A stretch of DNA of 64,000 bases from Zhengitettix transpicula (Eukaryota > Arthropoda > Insecta > Orthoptera > Tetrigidae), in the NCBI GenBank assembly GCA_037074705.1, contig CM073590.1, forward strand, positions 223,578,246 to 223,642,245, given 5' to 3'. Of the stretch, positions 12,874 to 23,408 are shown one piece after another. A program made the position numbers and the translations under genes. The notes under the pieces were generated by a model. That model searched no databases. It worked only from the letters and a program-made list of their open reading frames with translations, and was not told where the DNA came from. Positions within the stretch are counted from its first letter, which is position 1, and each line of letters begins with the position of its first letter.

Positions 12874-13192
12874 GAATTAAAATATAATACGTCTGCGTCA
12901 ATAATATACTGATAAGATAAAATATCAAAATAATAGACAAAATGAAATGATAATTTAGATACCGAACGACGTTTCTGGAATCCTTGTTTCTTTGGTCCAG
13001 GTGATTGAAAACGTAAGAGCCGGGAGTGCGACACAACCGCACAATCCTGCTGACGAACTCAAAAGCTGACGAAAGGATAATTGAATCCAGAAAGACCGTG
13101 TGGTATGTATTATCAACACTTCATTTTGTCAGTAATTTGGCTATTTTATCTAATCAGTATATTTTTAACACGGACGTATTAATTTTAATTTC
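12874..13192 (+). mobile_element. Diverged family B foldback element
   Basis: Inverted arms start with ATTAAAATATAATACGTCTG on the left and end with ACGTATTAATTTTAAT on the right. Inside are the family core AACGACGTTTCTGGAATCC and CAGGTGATTGAAAACG, the centre GACGAACTCAAAAGCTGACG, and a mirrored right arm (GTGTGGTATGTATTATC...CATTTTGTCAGTAATTTGGC). Overlapping minus-strand frames of 106 and 62 codons lie inside it and are not genes. Confidence 0.7.
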
Positions 13193-13990
13193 TGCAGTTA
13201 AATTTCTATATTTTACCACGGAGATCACATTCAAATGAATGACAAATATTATATTACGTGAAAAATGTTTTTGTAACAAACACTTGGTCGAATAAATGGA
13301 GACAAAAGCAGGAAGAAGTCTGGAAATTAAATACGAAAACTGCGCTCCATTTAAAGTGGCCTGGCAAAAAGAATAGTCTACTTTTAGCTAAGATGTGGAG
13401 TGAACTAAAGGACGAAAAAAAACTAGAAGTTTGCTGAAAATAGTCAGAATTGGGCTTTATGTCACTATATAAGCAATTACCACGCAGACATCAGACAGAG
13501 GGCAGTTATTATCGAAACCATGCGAAGCAGATGTCTGCAGGATGACAAATTATGATAAGTGAGTGACTTGTCCTGACAACATAAAGGTCTGAAAACTTTA
13601 AATTTATTTTTATCTTGCAACTTAAATTTCTTAATTTGTCTCAAAGCTGATCCAAGTCACTGACACATATAAGTACCCTGATATTTGTCATTATTTAATA
13701 TTATATAATTTTAACTGAGTAAAATCTCTAAGGGAACAAAATACTCTCCGATAATCAGACAAAACTTTTCATATTTGAACAGTAGTTATGTCATTAAAGC
13801 ATAAGGGTTGGAAAATGTCGATCGTTTACGGCTTGAGGCTTGTGAAAACTTTCTATCTACACGTTATTGAGTAGTCACGCCACAAATAATTAATTTCTCA
13901 ATTTTCTACGACAGGAATTGTTTTTGTTCCTTCTCAAGATATTTTATAATTAACGCTGTCTCGGTTCAAAAATTGAATGCAAGTATAAGT
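13193..13990. other. Non-coding sequence
   Basis: No recognised gene. A plus-strand stretch at 13,265-13,430 has a Lys/Glu-rich frame (WSELKDEKKLEV) that ends quickly and matches nothing I know. Confidence 0.4.
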
Positions 13991-14097
13991 TGTCAGTATT
14001 TTGTACCAATTTTTGGGTGATTCGACCGAGTTTGTTGCAAGAAACACCAGAATAAAACGCGGCCTAGAAACCAAAAAATTTGTACAAAATACTGACA
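13991..14097. repeat. Isolated hairpin, 25/27 paired stem
   Basis: 13,991-14,017 (TGTCAGTATTTTGTAC...) is the reverse complement of 14,071-14,097 at 25 of 27 positions, with a 53-nt loop. I see no other copy in the window. It could be a short foldback transposon or a chance-sized precursor-like hairpin. Confidence 0.8.
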
Positions 14098-15087
14098 TCA
14101 ATATGGCCACGAAAACAATCAGTAGCTGTATTGGCACATCACTGTTGGAAAAGATGACACGGGATTAATATTTGATGGTTTCCCAGTTCGTTTTAAAAAA
14201 AATTCAAAATGAAACGCGACAGAGTAGCAAATCTTCTTATTTTAAGAAGCATGTTTTATCGTTTTTTATATAAAGGCACAATAAATAAAAAGTGACTCAT
14301 CGCAGAGGAAGGAAAGTCATTACAGTAAGTTGAAGCCTGACTAACACTATTTGGTCGGTGGCAAGATAAGACACACTTTTCGTTAGTGACATTCACTCCG
14401 ATTACGAGGAACTGGAAACAAAATAAACGCGGAACACTAGTTGCATGCAGCGATATCAGTCAGAAGTGATAAGCCATCACGTTCAAGAGTGACAAATAAC
14501 ACAAGTGTAGCTCCGATTGCCCATTTTTATCTGGGTAAAGAAAAAAAAAGACAATATATGCGATCAATCATAACAAATTACCTGCCAAATAATGAGAATT
14601 TGGTAATGAAGCATGATAGCACCATAATAAGACAAGTCATAATTTTTGTTTTCAAGTTGTTGCTGGCGCCGAGTTACACTCACACCATTTATAAACTCCT
14701 ATCTCAATTCTGCGGCTAAGAAACAAATTTTACAATTAAAAGGCTACTGGCGTACTTGCGGGCGGGGAACAGGAATTTTTAATGAGATAAATTCTTAGAA
14801 AAGTGTAAATTTTCATGTTTCACATTTAGTAATTCGCGTCTCAAAGAAAAAAAGTTTGAAGCTCGTTCTAGAAAGGATCGGCAGGGCGACTGTGTCTGTA
14901 CCCCAGAGGGGCGGCACAGAGAGTTGAGTATAAGCGTTGCGCACTTTACAGACAAGTAAAGTACAAATTCAAAACAATATTCAAGTCTAGAAAAAAAATT
15001 GAATTGCTGAAAACATTATAAATATAAAAATGTAGCTCTCAGAGTAATTTGAGGAAAGAAGTGGAATTTAATGAGCACATATTGAAC
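14098..15087. other. Non-coding sequence
   Basis: Short frames only (for example 92 codons on plus at 14,441-14,719) with no domain. A GC-richer patch at 14,870-14,950 precedes the family A insertion. Nothing else is recognised. Confidence 0.45.
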
Positions 15088-15096
15088 AACACCGGA
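15088..15096. repeat. Target-site duplication, left copy (AACACCGGA)
   Basis: AACACCGGA is repeated exactly at 15,670-15,678, directly after the poly(A) tail of the family A element between them. The sequence is not low-complexity, so it is good evidence for one insertion event. Confidence 0.85.
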
Positions 15097-15669
15097 GCTA
15101 GAGGCCTGCGAGGGCTATTCTCTCGCAGGCAATACCTGCGAGGGATGTTCTCTCGCAGGCAGAACGTTTTAGGAGAGATACGAAGGGGCTACCTTTGGGT
15201 ATGTCTTTTCCTCTCCGTTTCTGAACTAAGGTTCCCACAAGCCGAGGCACCTCGGCCTGTTTTGAGAGGTGTATGTTCCGGGGTCGCAGACCTTGGGCAT
15301 ACGGTAAGAGTTATTCGCTATTCCCATTGGAATAGTCGGCCAGCTGCCTCCTAAACTGATCGAGGCACGGAGAAGGGAATGCTACGTCCCCACAGCAAAC
15401 TCCTCTCCCGCTATCGGAAGGGCGTGGGACAAGTACCCAATGCCCGACCTACCCGATGCAGGTTTTCCTAGGGTTTTCCCTGCATTTCTTTAGGCGAATG
15501 GCGGGTACGATCCTTAAACCATAGCCCGGGGGCCCTAGTTAACCCTTGGCTACCTTCCTCTACCCTTCCGCATCCCCCCTTTCAAATCCCTTCCTATGCT
15601 ATTAAAGGGGAGTTGCCCAAAGTGGATTACCCTCATGTAGCCTGTTGCCCTAAAAAAAAACAAAAAAAA
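15097..15669 (+). mobile_element. Family A SINE-like retroposon, most complete copy
   Basis: This is a GC-rich unit of about 570 bp. In order it has two tandem hairpins at the 5' end (15,104-15,130 and 15,134-15,160) and the palindrome GCCGAGGCACCTCGGC near 15,240. It then has a segment with CGCAGACCTTGGGCATACGG, a segment with GGCGTGGGACAAG, a CTAGGGTTTTCCCTGCAT segment, AGCCCGGGGGCCC, and the 3' end GTAGCCTGTTGCCCTA. It closes with an A-rich tail (15,652-15,670). The 9-bp flanking duplication and the tail are the hallmarks of target-primed retroposition. I see no A/B box pair, no 7SL or 5S similarity, and no frame conserved between copies, so the RNA probably acts without being translated and borrows a LINE's enzyme (inference). 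Confidence 0.9.
15104..15160 (+). repeat. Duplicated hairpin at the 5' head of the family A copy
   Basis: Two consecutive 27-nt units each fold back (CCTGCGAG pairs with CTCGCAGG) and differ at only a few positions. The 19.3-kb and 42.8-kb copies keep a single unit, so this copy has a local duplication. Confidence 0.85.
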
Positions 15670-15678
15670 AACACCGGA

Positions 15679-18180
15679 ATTTAAAACGTTTGTCACCAGT
15701 CCGACTCAATTTCCTACATCGTATCATATGACGAAACATTTGAACTTCCTTTCCCAGAATTGCTCCTAGTATCCGCGGGAAGTGTTAAAAGCGGAAGGTT
15801 TTCATATTTTTACTTGAAAACACGAACTAACAAACAACTTTTATGCTAATTCTCTGTGAATGACTGTTTTGGTGTGGTGTTGTTTTGAATAGAAAACAGT
15901 TCACTGGCTGTGCCAGTTGGAATCCGAACATGAAAACATGCCAAGTATTTATCAGACAATAAGCTACAGGATGAACCAATAAGAAGTTCACTTCACCATT
16001 CATTCCTAAAATATCAGCGAAAGAATCGGAAAATATAATGAAATTTCATATATTTTTCCCCTCAGCAAAATTCGCTGATCTTTTCTTTACGTGATACTGG
16101 TAGTAATTAAGTACAGTACACATTCAGTAATGGTTTGGTGTTTCTTTCTGAAAGGTCGGCGAAGAATGCGGGAAACAATAAACGTGACTCATAAAACAGT
16201 TCTTATGCTTCAACCCTGACAGTTGTCTACGTCATCAGAAACACTCACTCCATACTTACATCCTCCGTGACAAGACTAAAATGGTCCTACAAGAGGAGCG
16301 ATTGCCTTCCTTAGTCTGGTAACATGCCTCCATGTTACACAACATGCAATTAATAGTTAAATTTGATTTACTATTTTATCAACACAACTATATTAATTAT
16401 ATTAATTAAATAGTTGCCTGGTAATTTCAAAATGAGGATAATATGTAAACTCGAGCCCACGAGGAAATAATAATATATATATATATAAATACAGTTCAAA
16501 TCAAAATTCGTTTTTCATACCGAGAATGCGTCGTGAAACATTTTTCAATTTAAACCAGACGAAAAATGTTACAAGGGCTGTTTTTTTTCTTTTTATATTA
16601 CGACGAACTATTGAGTTTTTATTCCTTGAACATTAAAAATTAGAAAAGTATTTTTATATTGCGAGGGTTTTAGTTTCCCTTGGTAGGAGAATGTGAGTTC
16701 TAGAATTTCGTCACGTTCGGACCATTCCGATTGCAGTCGCATTCATTGATATTTCAGAAGTGGATACGCGTTTCGAGTGTCACAGGATCCGAAGTTAGCC
16801 TCGGCACGGTAACATGTATTATGAACGAGTTGCAGGTATCGATTTCGCAGCGAAACCAATCCGTTCAGAGAACAGACAGAACCTGTTCCGGAGTGTCGCT
16901 AGTAATACTGCCCCACATTCGCAAGACACTTTCCCACACACGGAAATAGAATCGACACAATTTCGACGGAAACGATAAATCTTGATCGTACGAATGTGAG
17001 TACAAATTAATAAAAATAACTTCGTGACAGATTCATACTCAATATTATAAAATAATTTGGTGTATTTAGCCAATTCATTGAATTACTAGTTCCACGAAGT
17101 ATACGTTTAACGTGGTAAATACTATTCTGCAATTTTACAGCGAAAGCAGAACCTTAGCTCTCGTAATATCGTTAGTTCTTTCTCCTTTCACGATTCAGTT
17201 AAATAATTCGATAACTAAATGATACTGGAGCTGGGAATGAAACGGTAGATGGAGTCTAGGAGAAGGTTAGTCTGATATATGAAGCATATGAGCTTAGGTT
17301 GATAGAAACAGCCGTATCATTTTAAAATCGGTGATCCGATTCAAGTCGAAATCGAAACTCCGAACGCGTCACTGCTGTTGAAATCTGCACCCCAAGAAGC
17401 CAGCTTAACAATCACCATAGCTCTCCGGACCGACAGATATATAAAGTAAACAATCGATAATCACGGGTCTTCGTTTTGGACATTTAATCAACACATGAAT
17501 TTCTTTGATAACTATTAATCGAAACTGTACATATACAGTAGACACTTAACCTTGAGAATAATACAGGAAAATCTATTTGCATTAATGAAACTGTGTTTAT
17601 TAAATATTATAAAATTGTTAAATTGGGGAAAAACTAATATTACTGTGAAATCAAATAATTAATTATTTTATCAAGTGAAACCCTTAGCACATTAAATGTA
17701 ACATTATTAACGACTTATAAAAATTCATAAAAAGGGCGGACCAGAAAGCAATAATAAATGATAAAACAAAATTAATAAAGCTACGACAAAATATCAAACC
17801 CCATTTCGGCAAGAAACTTAATTTAAAATTATAGTCAGTAAAAGCGAAAATGGTTTGAGATTGAAAATGCGCATGTTTAAAACTTAACTGAATTCCTACA
17901 CATATTAAAAATGATCATAGAATTATAATAAAGTCTATAATGTCTCCAATCCTCAGTATGATGATTTGGTTATCCCTTACCATATTTTATGTGATGTCCA
18001 ACTTGGTTTTCATGTATGAGGTATAAATACTATAGGTTCAATAAGGATTGTGGTAAGAGTCTATTTTACTTGTCACATCTTACACACATTTTAATTTAAT
18101 TTTTCTAGTTAATTTGCGTAATTTAGTGTAAATATTATAAGGTATTCTCAGTTATATTTGATGAGTGCTCCTGCCTGTCT
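15679..18180. other. Non-coding sequence
   Basis: No recognised gene. The longest frames are 72 codons (plus, 16,731-16,949) and 84 codons (minus, 16,819-17,073), overlapping each other and without domains. 17,393-17,420 matches 31,434-31,461 at 26 of 28 positions, suggesting a fragment of a dispersed repeat. Confidence 0.45.
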
Positions 18181-18294
18181 ACGTTCACTTTAGTGAATTC
18201 TATTATTTACTTTAAATAACGTTCACTTTAGTGAATTCTATTATTTATTTTAAATAACGTTCACTTTAGTGAATTCTATTATTTATTTTAAACA
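18181..18294. repeat. Tandem repeat, 3 x 38 bp, with an internal palindrome
   Basis: Units start at 18,181, 18,219 and 18,257 and are nearly identical over 38 bp. Units 2 and 3 differ from unit 1 at one T/C position, and unit 3 decays at its end. Each unit contains TTCACTTTAGTGAA, whose outer six bases on each side are inverted repeats. The array sits in AT-rich non-coding DNA. Confidence 0.92.
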
Positions 18295-19322
18295 CTGATC
18301 TTATTAACGTTATATTGAAACTTTCATGTATTGACGTATGATATTTCCTGAAATGAGGATAAATGGTTTTAATAAATAATTTACTAGGAAGCCTTGGAAC
18401 GCGTTGCATAGTGCGTGTATTATTAGAACAATGAACGGGCGTGGAAAAGCTTTGTTTGTGGAAAGAGCAACAACGAATGAAGAGAATAAGTTACACATGG
18501 CGTTGTTTAGGGAATAAATCTATTTCAAGCTGATACATGAATAAGGGAGAATTTAAGAATGAGTAAAGGACGGAGGTTTCTTGAAATATTGGGCCACAAT
18601 TTGTTATCAGTGCTAACTTAACGTCTCTTACAATAGTAATTGACGTATTCAGAATTTGAAAACAAGTTTTAGTTTAATTAGTAATCTAGCATCCCTTTCC
18701 CCGCCCTAGTTTACTCGGTTAATCTAATCCGCCGTCATAGCGTTCTTTGGCACTCTTCCAGCAAGTTCTTCGTTGATATAGTTCCGAGAATGCATCGATT
18801 ATTTACCACTTCTCGGAATTCATCACATAATGAAGAGAACTTGTCTGTTGTTTTAATGGCATGTTCTTCATTAACTAGGACAATGTAACTTTGCTTTACT
18901 TCGCATAATGGATGAAAGTCGTTCGAACTTATAAATTTTATTCGACATAAAACCATTTTTATTTCCAAGAAGGATCTTATTCTAATCTAAGACAGTTTAC
19001 AATACTAAGAGAAGTAACCGACATGTACACATTTTCCTTCTAGTATTCGGTGGGAAGCGAAGTTACTTAAACGCTTCTTTGATAGTGATGCTAAGTGTAT
19101 GAATAGAAAGTTAGAATATTTACACAAGATTTGATGAAAATAATAGTAGTAATGGAGAGTCGAGTTTATTTAAAATTTTGATATTTCAAATGAGTCATAC
19201 GAGAAATAGACAGATTTGTTCGTGTCGAGTATTGTGAATGTTCCAGTCACCAGACTGTCGAAATTCTAGGAAATTGCCCGCAGGTAAACTACGAGGAAAA
19301 ATTAACATTGTCTAAATTAGTA
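18295..19322. other. Non-coding sequence
   Basis: Short frames only (62 and 77 codons on the minus strand) with no domain recognised. Confidence 0.45.
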
Positions 19323-19331
19323 TTATATTCC

Positions 19332-19852
19332 AAGCGAGCCTGTGAGAGCTGTTCTCTCGCAGGTGAACTTATCCAGAGAGATGGAGGGAGCTACCTCTGG
19401 GGATGCCTTCTCCCCTCTGTTTTTTTTTAAACTAAGGATCCCACAAACTGAGGCACCTCTATGAGTTTTGAGAGGTGTATGTTCCGGGGTCACAGACCTT
19501 GGGTATACGGTAAGAGTTGTCCGCTGTCCTATTGGAGTAGTCGGCCAACTGCCTCCTAAACTGGTCAAGGCAGGGCTAGGGGAAAAATGCGACCCCACAG
19601 CAAACCCCTCTCCCACCATTGGCGGGGCGTGGGACCAGTACTAAATGCCCGACCTACTTGATGATTTTTCTAGGGTTTTTCCTGTATCACTTTTAGGCGA
19701 ATTGCCAGGTAGGATCCTTAGAACTACAATCCATGGCTACGTTGCTTTACCTTTCCGCACCCCCACCCCCCTTTCAGTCCCCTCCTATGCTACAAGAGGG
19801 GAGTGGATACTATGTGGATTAATTACCTTATATATAGCCTGCCTACACCTTC
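19332..19852 (+). mobile_element. Family A SINE-like retroposon, near full length, CTACACCTT-ending subtype
   Basis: This copy runs from a single 5' hairpin (GCCTGTGAGAG...CTCTCGCAGG) to the 3' end. It ends in TAGCCTGCCTACACCTTC, not in TTGCCCTA plus poly(A). TTATATTCC is repeated at 19,323-19,331 and 19,853-19,861 and fits a 9-bp target-site duplication. Frames across it (98 codons minus, 102 codons plus) are not conserved in other copies. Confidence 0.88.
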
Positions 19853-20001
19853 TTATATTCCGGCCACACATAATTGGATCTGGAAATTCCCCTTGGATTA
19901 TTGAATTCTCTTTTCTTAAATATTTTCCATTGAAAATATTACGTAGTATTTGAATTGTCTACACAAATTTCGACATCAGATGATCCACCTGATGAATTTC
20001 T

Positions 20002-20427
20002 TTTTTTCTTTTTTTTTAGGGCAACAGGCTACATGAGGGTGATCCACATTGGGCAACTCCCCTTTAATAGCATAGGCAGGGATTAGAAAGGGGGGATGCG
20101 GAAGGGTAGAGGAAGGTAGCCAAGGGTTAACTAGGGCCCCCGGGCTATGGTTTAAGGATCCTACCCGGCATTCGCCTAAAGAAATGCAGGGAAAACCCTA
20201 GAAAAACCTGCATCGGGTAGGTCGGTCATTGGGTACTTGTCCCACGCCCTTCCGATAGCGGGAGAGAAGTTTGCTGTGGGGACGCAGCATTCCCTTCTCC
20301 GTGCCTCGACCAATTTAGGAGGCAGCTGGCCGACTATTCCAATAGGAATAGCGGACAACTGTTGCCGTATGCCCAAGGTCTGCGACCCCGGAACATACAC
20401 CTCTCAAATCAGACCGAGGTGCCTCGG
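20002..20427 (-). mobile_element. Family A SINE-like retroposon, 5'-truncated, poly(A) subtype
   Basis: In sense (minus) orientation it ends in a long A-rich tail, seen on plus as the T-tract 20,001-20,018. It is truncated just after the palindrome region at 20,427. CTGATGAATTTCT occurs exactly at 19,989-20,001 and 20,428-20,440, a 13-bp target-site duplication. Truncation at the 5' end, poly(A) and a long duplication together point to LINE-type mobilisation. It lies about 150 bp from the 19.3-kb copy in inverted orientation. Confidence 0.92.
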
Positions 20428-20440
20428 CTGATGAATTTCT

Positions 20441-22542
20441 CTGAAACTTTGTGCTTTAATAAACAATTGACCCAGGTGATAAAGCGAGAATCTTTTATTA
20501 AACAAACACACCGTGGAAGCCTACGTTATTTGATATAATATTGTTATTACGTTAAAATAAATCTTTAAAATCCATTCAATAATAATTTCCATCTAAATAA
20601 AAAACGACTCAGTAAATAATTTAAACTCGTAATTAAACTGCGACCAATTAAAGAAGCGACAGTGCTGCTGAGGTGAAGTAAGCTGTGTTCAGGCACACAT
20701 AAAGCGTCCCCACTAATATCATTTCTCTTGTAACTCATAAATTAAAAAGGATGGATTTTTCTTTGAGTACACGTGGACAAAGAGATTGCAGAATAAAAAC
20801 TGTCCATATTCCTTTCAGAGGTGCGTGGCAAGGTATAAGTGGAGGGAGATGTTTGTTAAGCGAACGATACGCGAAGCCAATCACAGTCGCAACACAAACC
20901 AAAAGTAATGCTTCCACATTCATGAATAGCTTGATTATATTATTTATAACTTACATGTGGAAAGTTTACACCTCAGCTTAAACACGAAATGCCTGATATG
21001 AAAGTGAATAAATGCACTAAGTTAAATATGGCTAGAAGAAACACGTCGAAACAACAAGAACACTGGGAGATAAAAGAAATAATCCAAACTGAAAACAACT
21101 CCCGATTTCCATCTTGCGAAGTTAACTCTTTTAATATTTATGAAGTATTTCATAATCAGCGGTTTACTGCCGCCATAATCATTCTGTTAACCTTGATCTC
21201 ACGATGAGTCAAGGTGAAGGTGAACTGTTAAGACAAGCCCAGGTAACGTAGGCAACTTGAATAAAGCTATGTTTACTAATACTCGAGAAAAAGATACTGT
21301 CGAACATTGATCAGATTTTTCCGTCGTCGATCAATTTTTTTCCCCCTCTAAAAAACAGAGACCTCATGTTACTTGAAATTGGAGAAGACAAGGGATCGTA
21401 ACAAAGGTCACAGACCTTCACATGAACAATTTATGGACGTCGCTACTTTTTATCACGTCGCAAAAAATGAAGAACACAGGCGCATGAAACTGAATACCGA
21501 CGAAGGCCCTGCATGTGCTAAAAATGGTTTCCGGCCCTTATGGAGCCTACAGATAAATCGCTGAGTATTTTAGCGTCGCCTAAAAAAAATTAAGAAAAAA
21601 GTACTTACGAAACGGTAACAGTTCTTTTTGTGTTTCCAGGTCACAATGATGGAAAGTGGAGATGGTAACTGCCATGATATAGTCGTGAGACACTCAAATT
21701 ATGAGAGCAACAGAAACGTAGCTCACCTAAGAACAATGGGAAATGTTTTTACACGAACGCCATTTCACGTAATTCCCATACGTATATATTAAAATAAACT
21801 GTGTAGCAGAAAATAAATAAGACAACAACCCGCAAGATCCTCTTCGATACAGGAAACGTGCGAGATAGTGTAAAGTCAAGCAGGAATCCAGATCTACACG
21901 TTGAGGAGTTACGAAAATATAATAATACACAACTCGGATAAATATATATGATGATTTTATAAAGACATTACCATTTTGTCACCCAAGAAGGAAAAATGGT
22001 AAAGTATTAAAAATGTACGGAAACACTACCCCCGGTTAAATTCGGCTTGATAGTGACAACTTAAAAATGTTATTAAACAGCAAATTCTGAAGTGATAGTC
22101 AAAATTAAAGTTCAAACCGACACACACACACCTAGTCAAAATTGGTCATAATAAAAAGTAAGAGAAAAATATAGGTATTTTCAGGAAGCAAGTTTATCAA
22201 CGGTTGGCTCAGCAAAAACACGAAAAGTTGGATAACAGAAGATAAAATACAATGACGACAACTAAAGTGCTTGCTGTATTGAGCAACGGATTTATGGAAA
22301 GAAATATACGAGACAGAGAAGACGGGAAGTTATTTAAATATTGCTTTGCTCAGATAATTATAACATTAAAATGATTCACAAATCAGAGAATTAAGTTAAA
22401 ACGAGGTAGAGCAAGGCACATAATTAAATAAACTCGTAGAATATTTGTGTTAAATTTTAATTATTTCATTGTAGCTTAGATCACATTTGCTGCAAAGCTC
22501 ACTTAAATATTAAATAAATAGTTCCGTATAAAGCGGGAAGAA
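20441..22542. other. Non-coding sequence
   Basis: Short frames of at most 76 codons on both strands (for example 20,751-20,981 and 20,989-21,207 on plus), with no domain I recognise. Mostly AT-rich. Confidence 0.45.
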
Positions 22543-23408
22543 GTAAATTTAAGCCTAGTAAAAAAATTATTTTTTTCTACTTAGAAATATAACTAAGTCC
22601 TTCATAAATACCACACAATGTTTCTGCAATCCTTGTTGCTTTAGTCAGGTTTTTTATTAATTATTACAAGTTTTTGTCAATTGACTTTAGAGTTTTGGTA
22701 ATTGAGCAATAGTATTTACATAGTAAATAATTAATCTAAATAATAACAAATTGACGTTTATTAAAGAAATACACACAAGCAGTTCATTGAAGTAAAATAA
22801 AAAGATTATTAAGGAAAAAAATAAAAAATAAAAAAGTAATGAAAATAAAAACATAGTTATAAAATATAAGAGCATACTAATTAGATAAACAGCCAAATAA
22901 GTGCTAAATTAAACAGTGTTACTGCAATCCTTGTTGCTTTAGTCAGTTTTGAGTTCGTCACGTGGTACGTGCCAATCTCACGGCTCTTGCATTTTTTTTA
23001 ATCACCTGACAAAACCTTCAAGTTACCCAACCGCATTATTCCAGCACACCAATTCGTCCCAAGCACTAGGTCATCATAAAAAAAAATTAAGTTCTTATAA
23101 CGCCTATTATACAGGCACCAAAACAAATTCATAAAACTCACATTCAATAACCTCTGTTTCACTCGTCTTAACTTGGAATGTCACCGGACATTTCCAAGGC
23201 CGCATGTAAACAAATTAATTATTTACTATGTAAATACTATAGCTCAATTACCAAAACTGTAAAGTCAATTGAGAAAAACTTGTAATAATTAATAAAAAAA
23301 ACCTGACTAAAGCAACAAGGATTGCAGAAACATTGTGTGGTATTTATGAAGGACTTAGTTATATTTCTAAGTAGAAAAAAATAATTTTTTTACGAGGCTT
23401 AAATTTAC
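22543..23408. mobile_element. Large inverted repeat with arms of about 195 bp, containing family B and LINE sequence
   Basis: 22,543-22,733 and 23,213-23,408 are inverted copies differing at only about six positions by my alignment. Each arm contains the family B core (CAATGTTTCTGCAATCC and TTGTTGCTTTAGTCAGG). The spacer of about 480 bp holds another family B half (22,916-22,995: TACTGCAATCCTTGTTGC, GAGTTCGTCACGTGG) followed by a C-rich LINE remnant. No protein frame spans it. It could be a nested insertion into a foldback element or an inverted duplication of the locus. Confidence 0.85.
23010..23215 (+). pseudogene. Jockey-like LINE 3' remnant within the inverted repeat
   Basis: The C-rich plus strand ends with TTAACTTGGAATGTCACC and CATTTCCAAGGCC, which aligns with 3,770-3,815 in the LINE fragment at 3.3-3.9 kb. 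No intact frame remains. Confidence 0.45.

Noticed and set aside
15049..15354. 101-codon plus frame as a gene
   Set aside because: It starts outside and ends inside the retroposon at 15.1 kb, crossing its target-site duplication.
18181..18294. CRISPR-like array
   Set aside because: The 38-bp units are contiguous with no unique spacers, and the sequence is eukaryotic in character.
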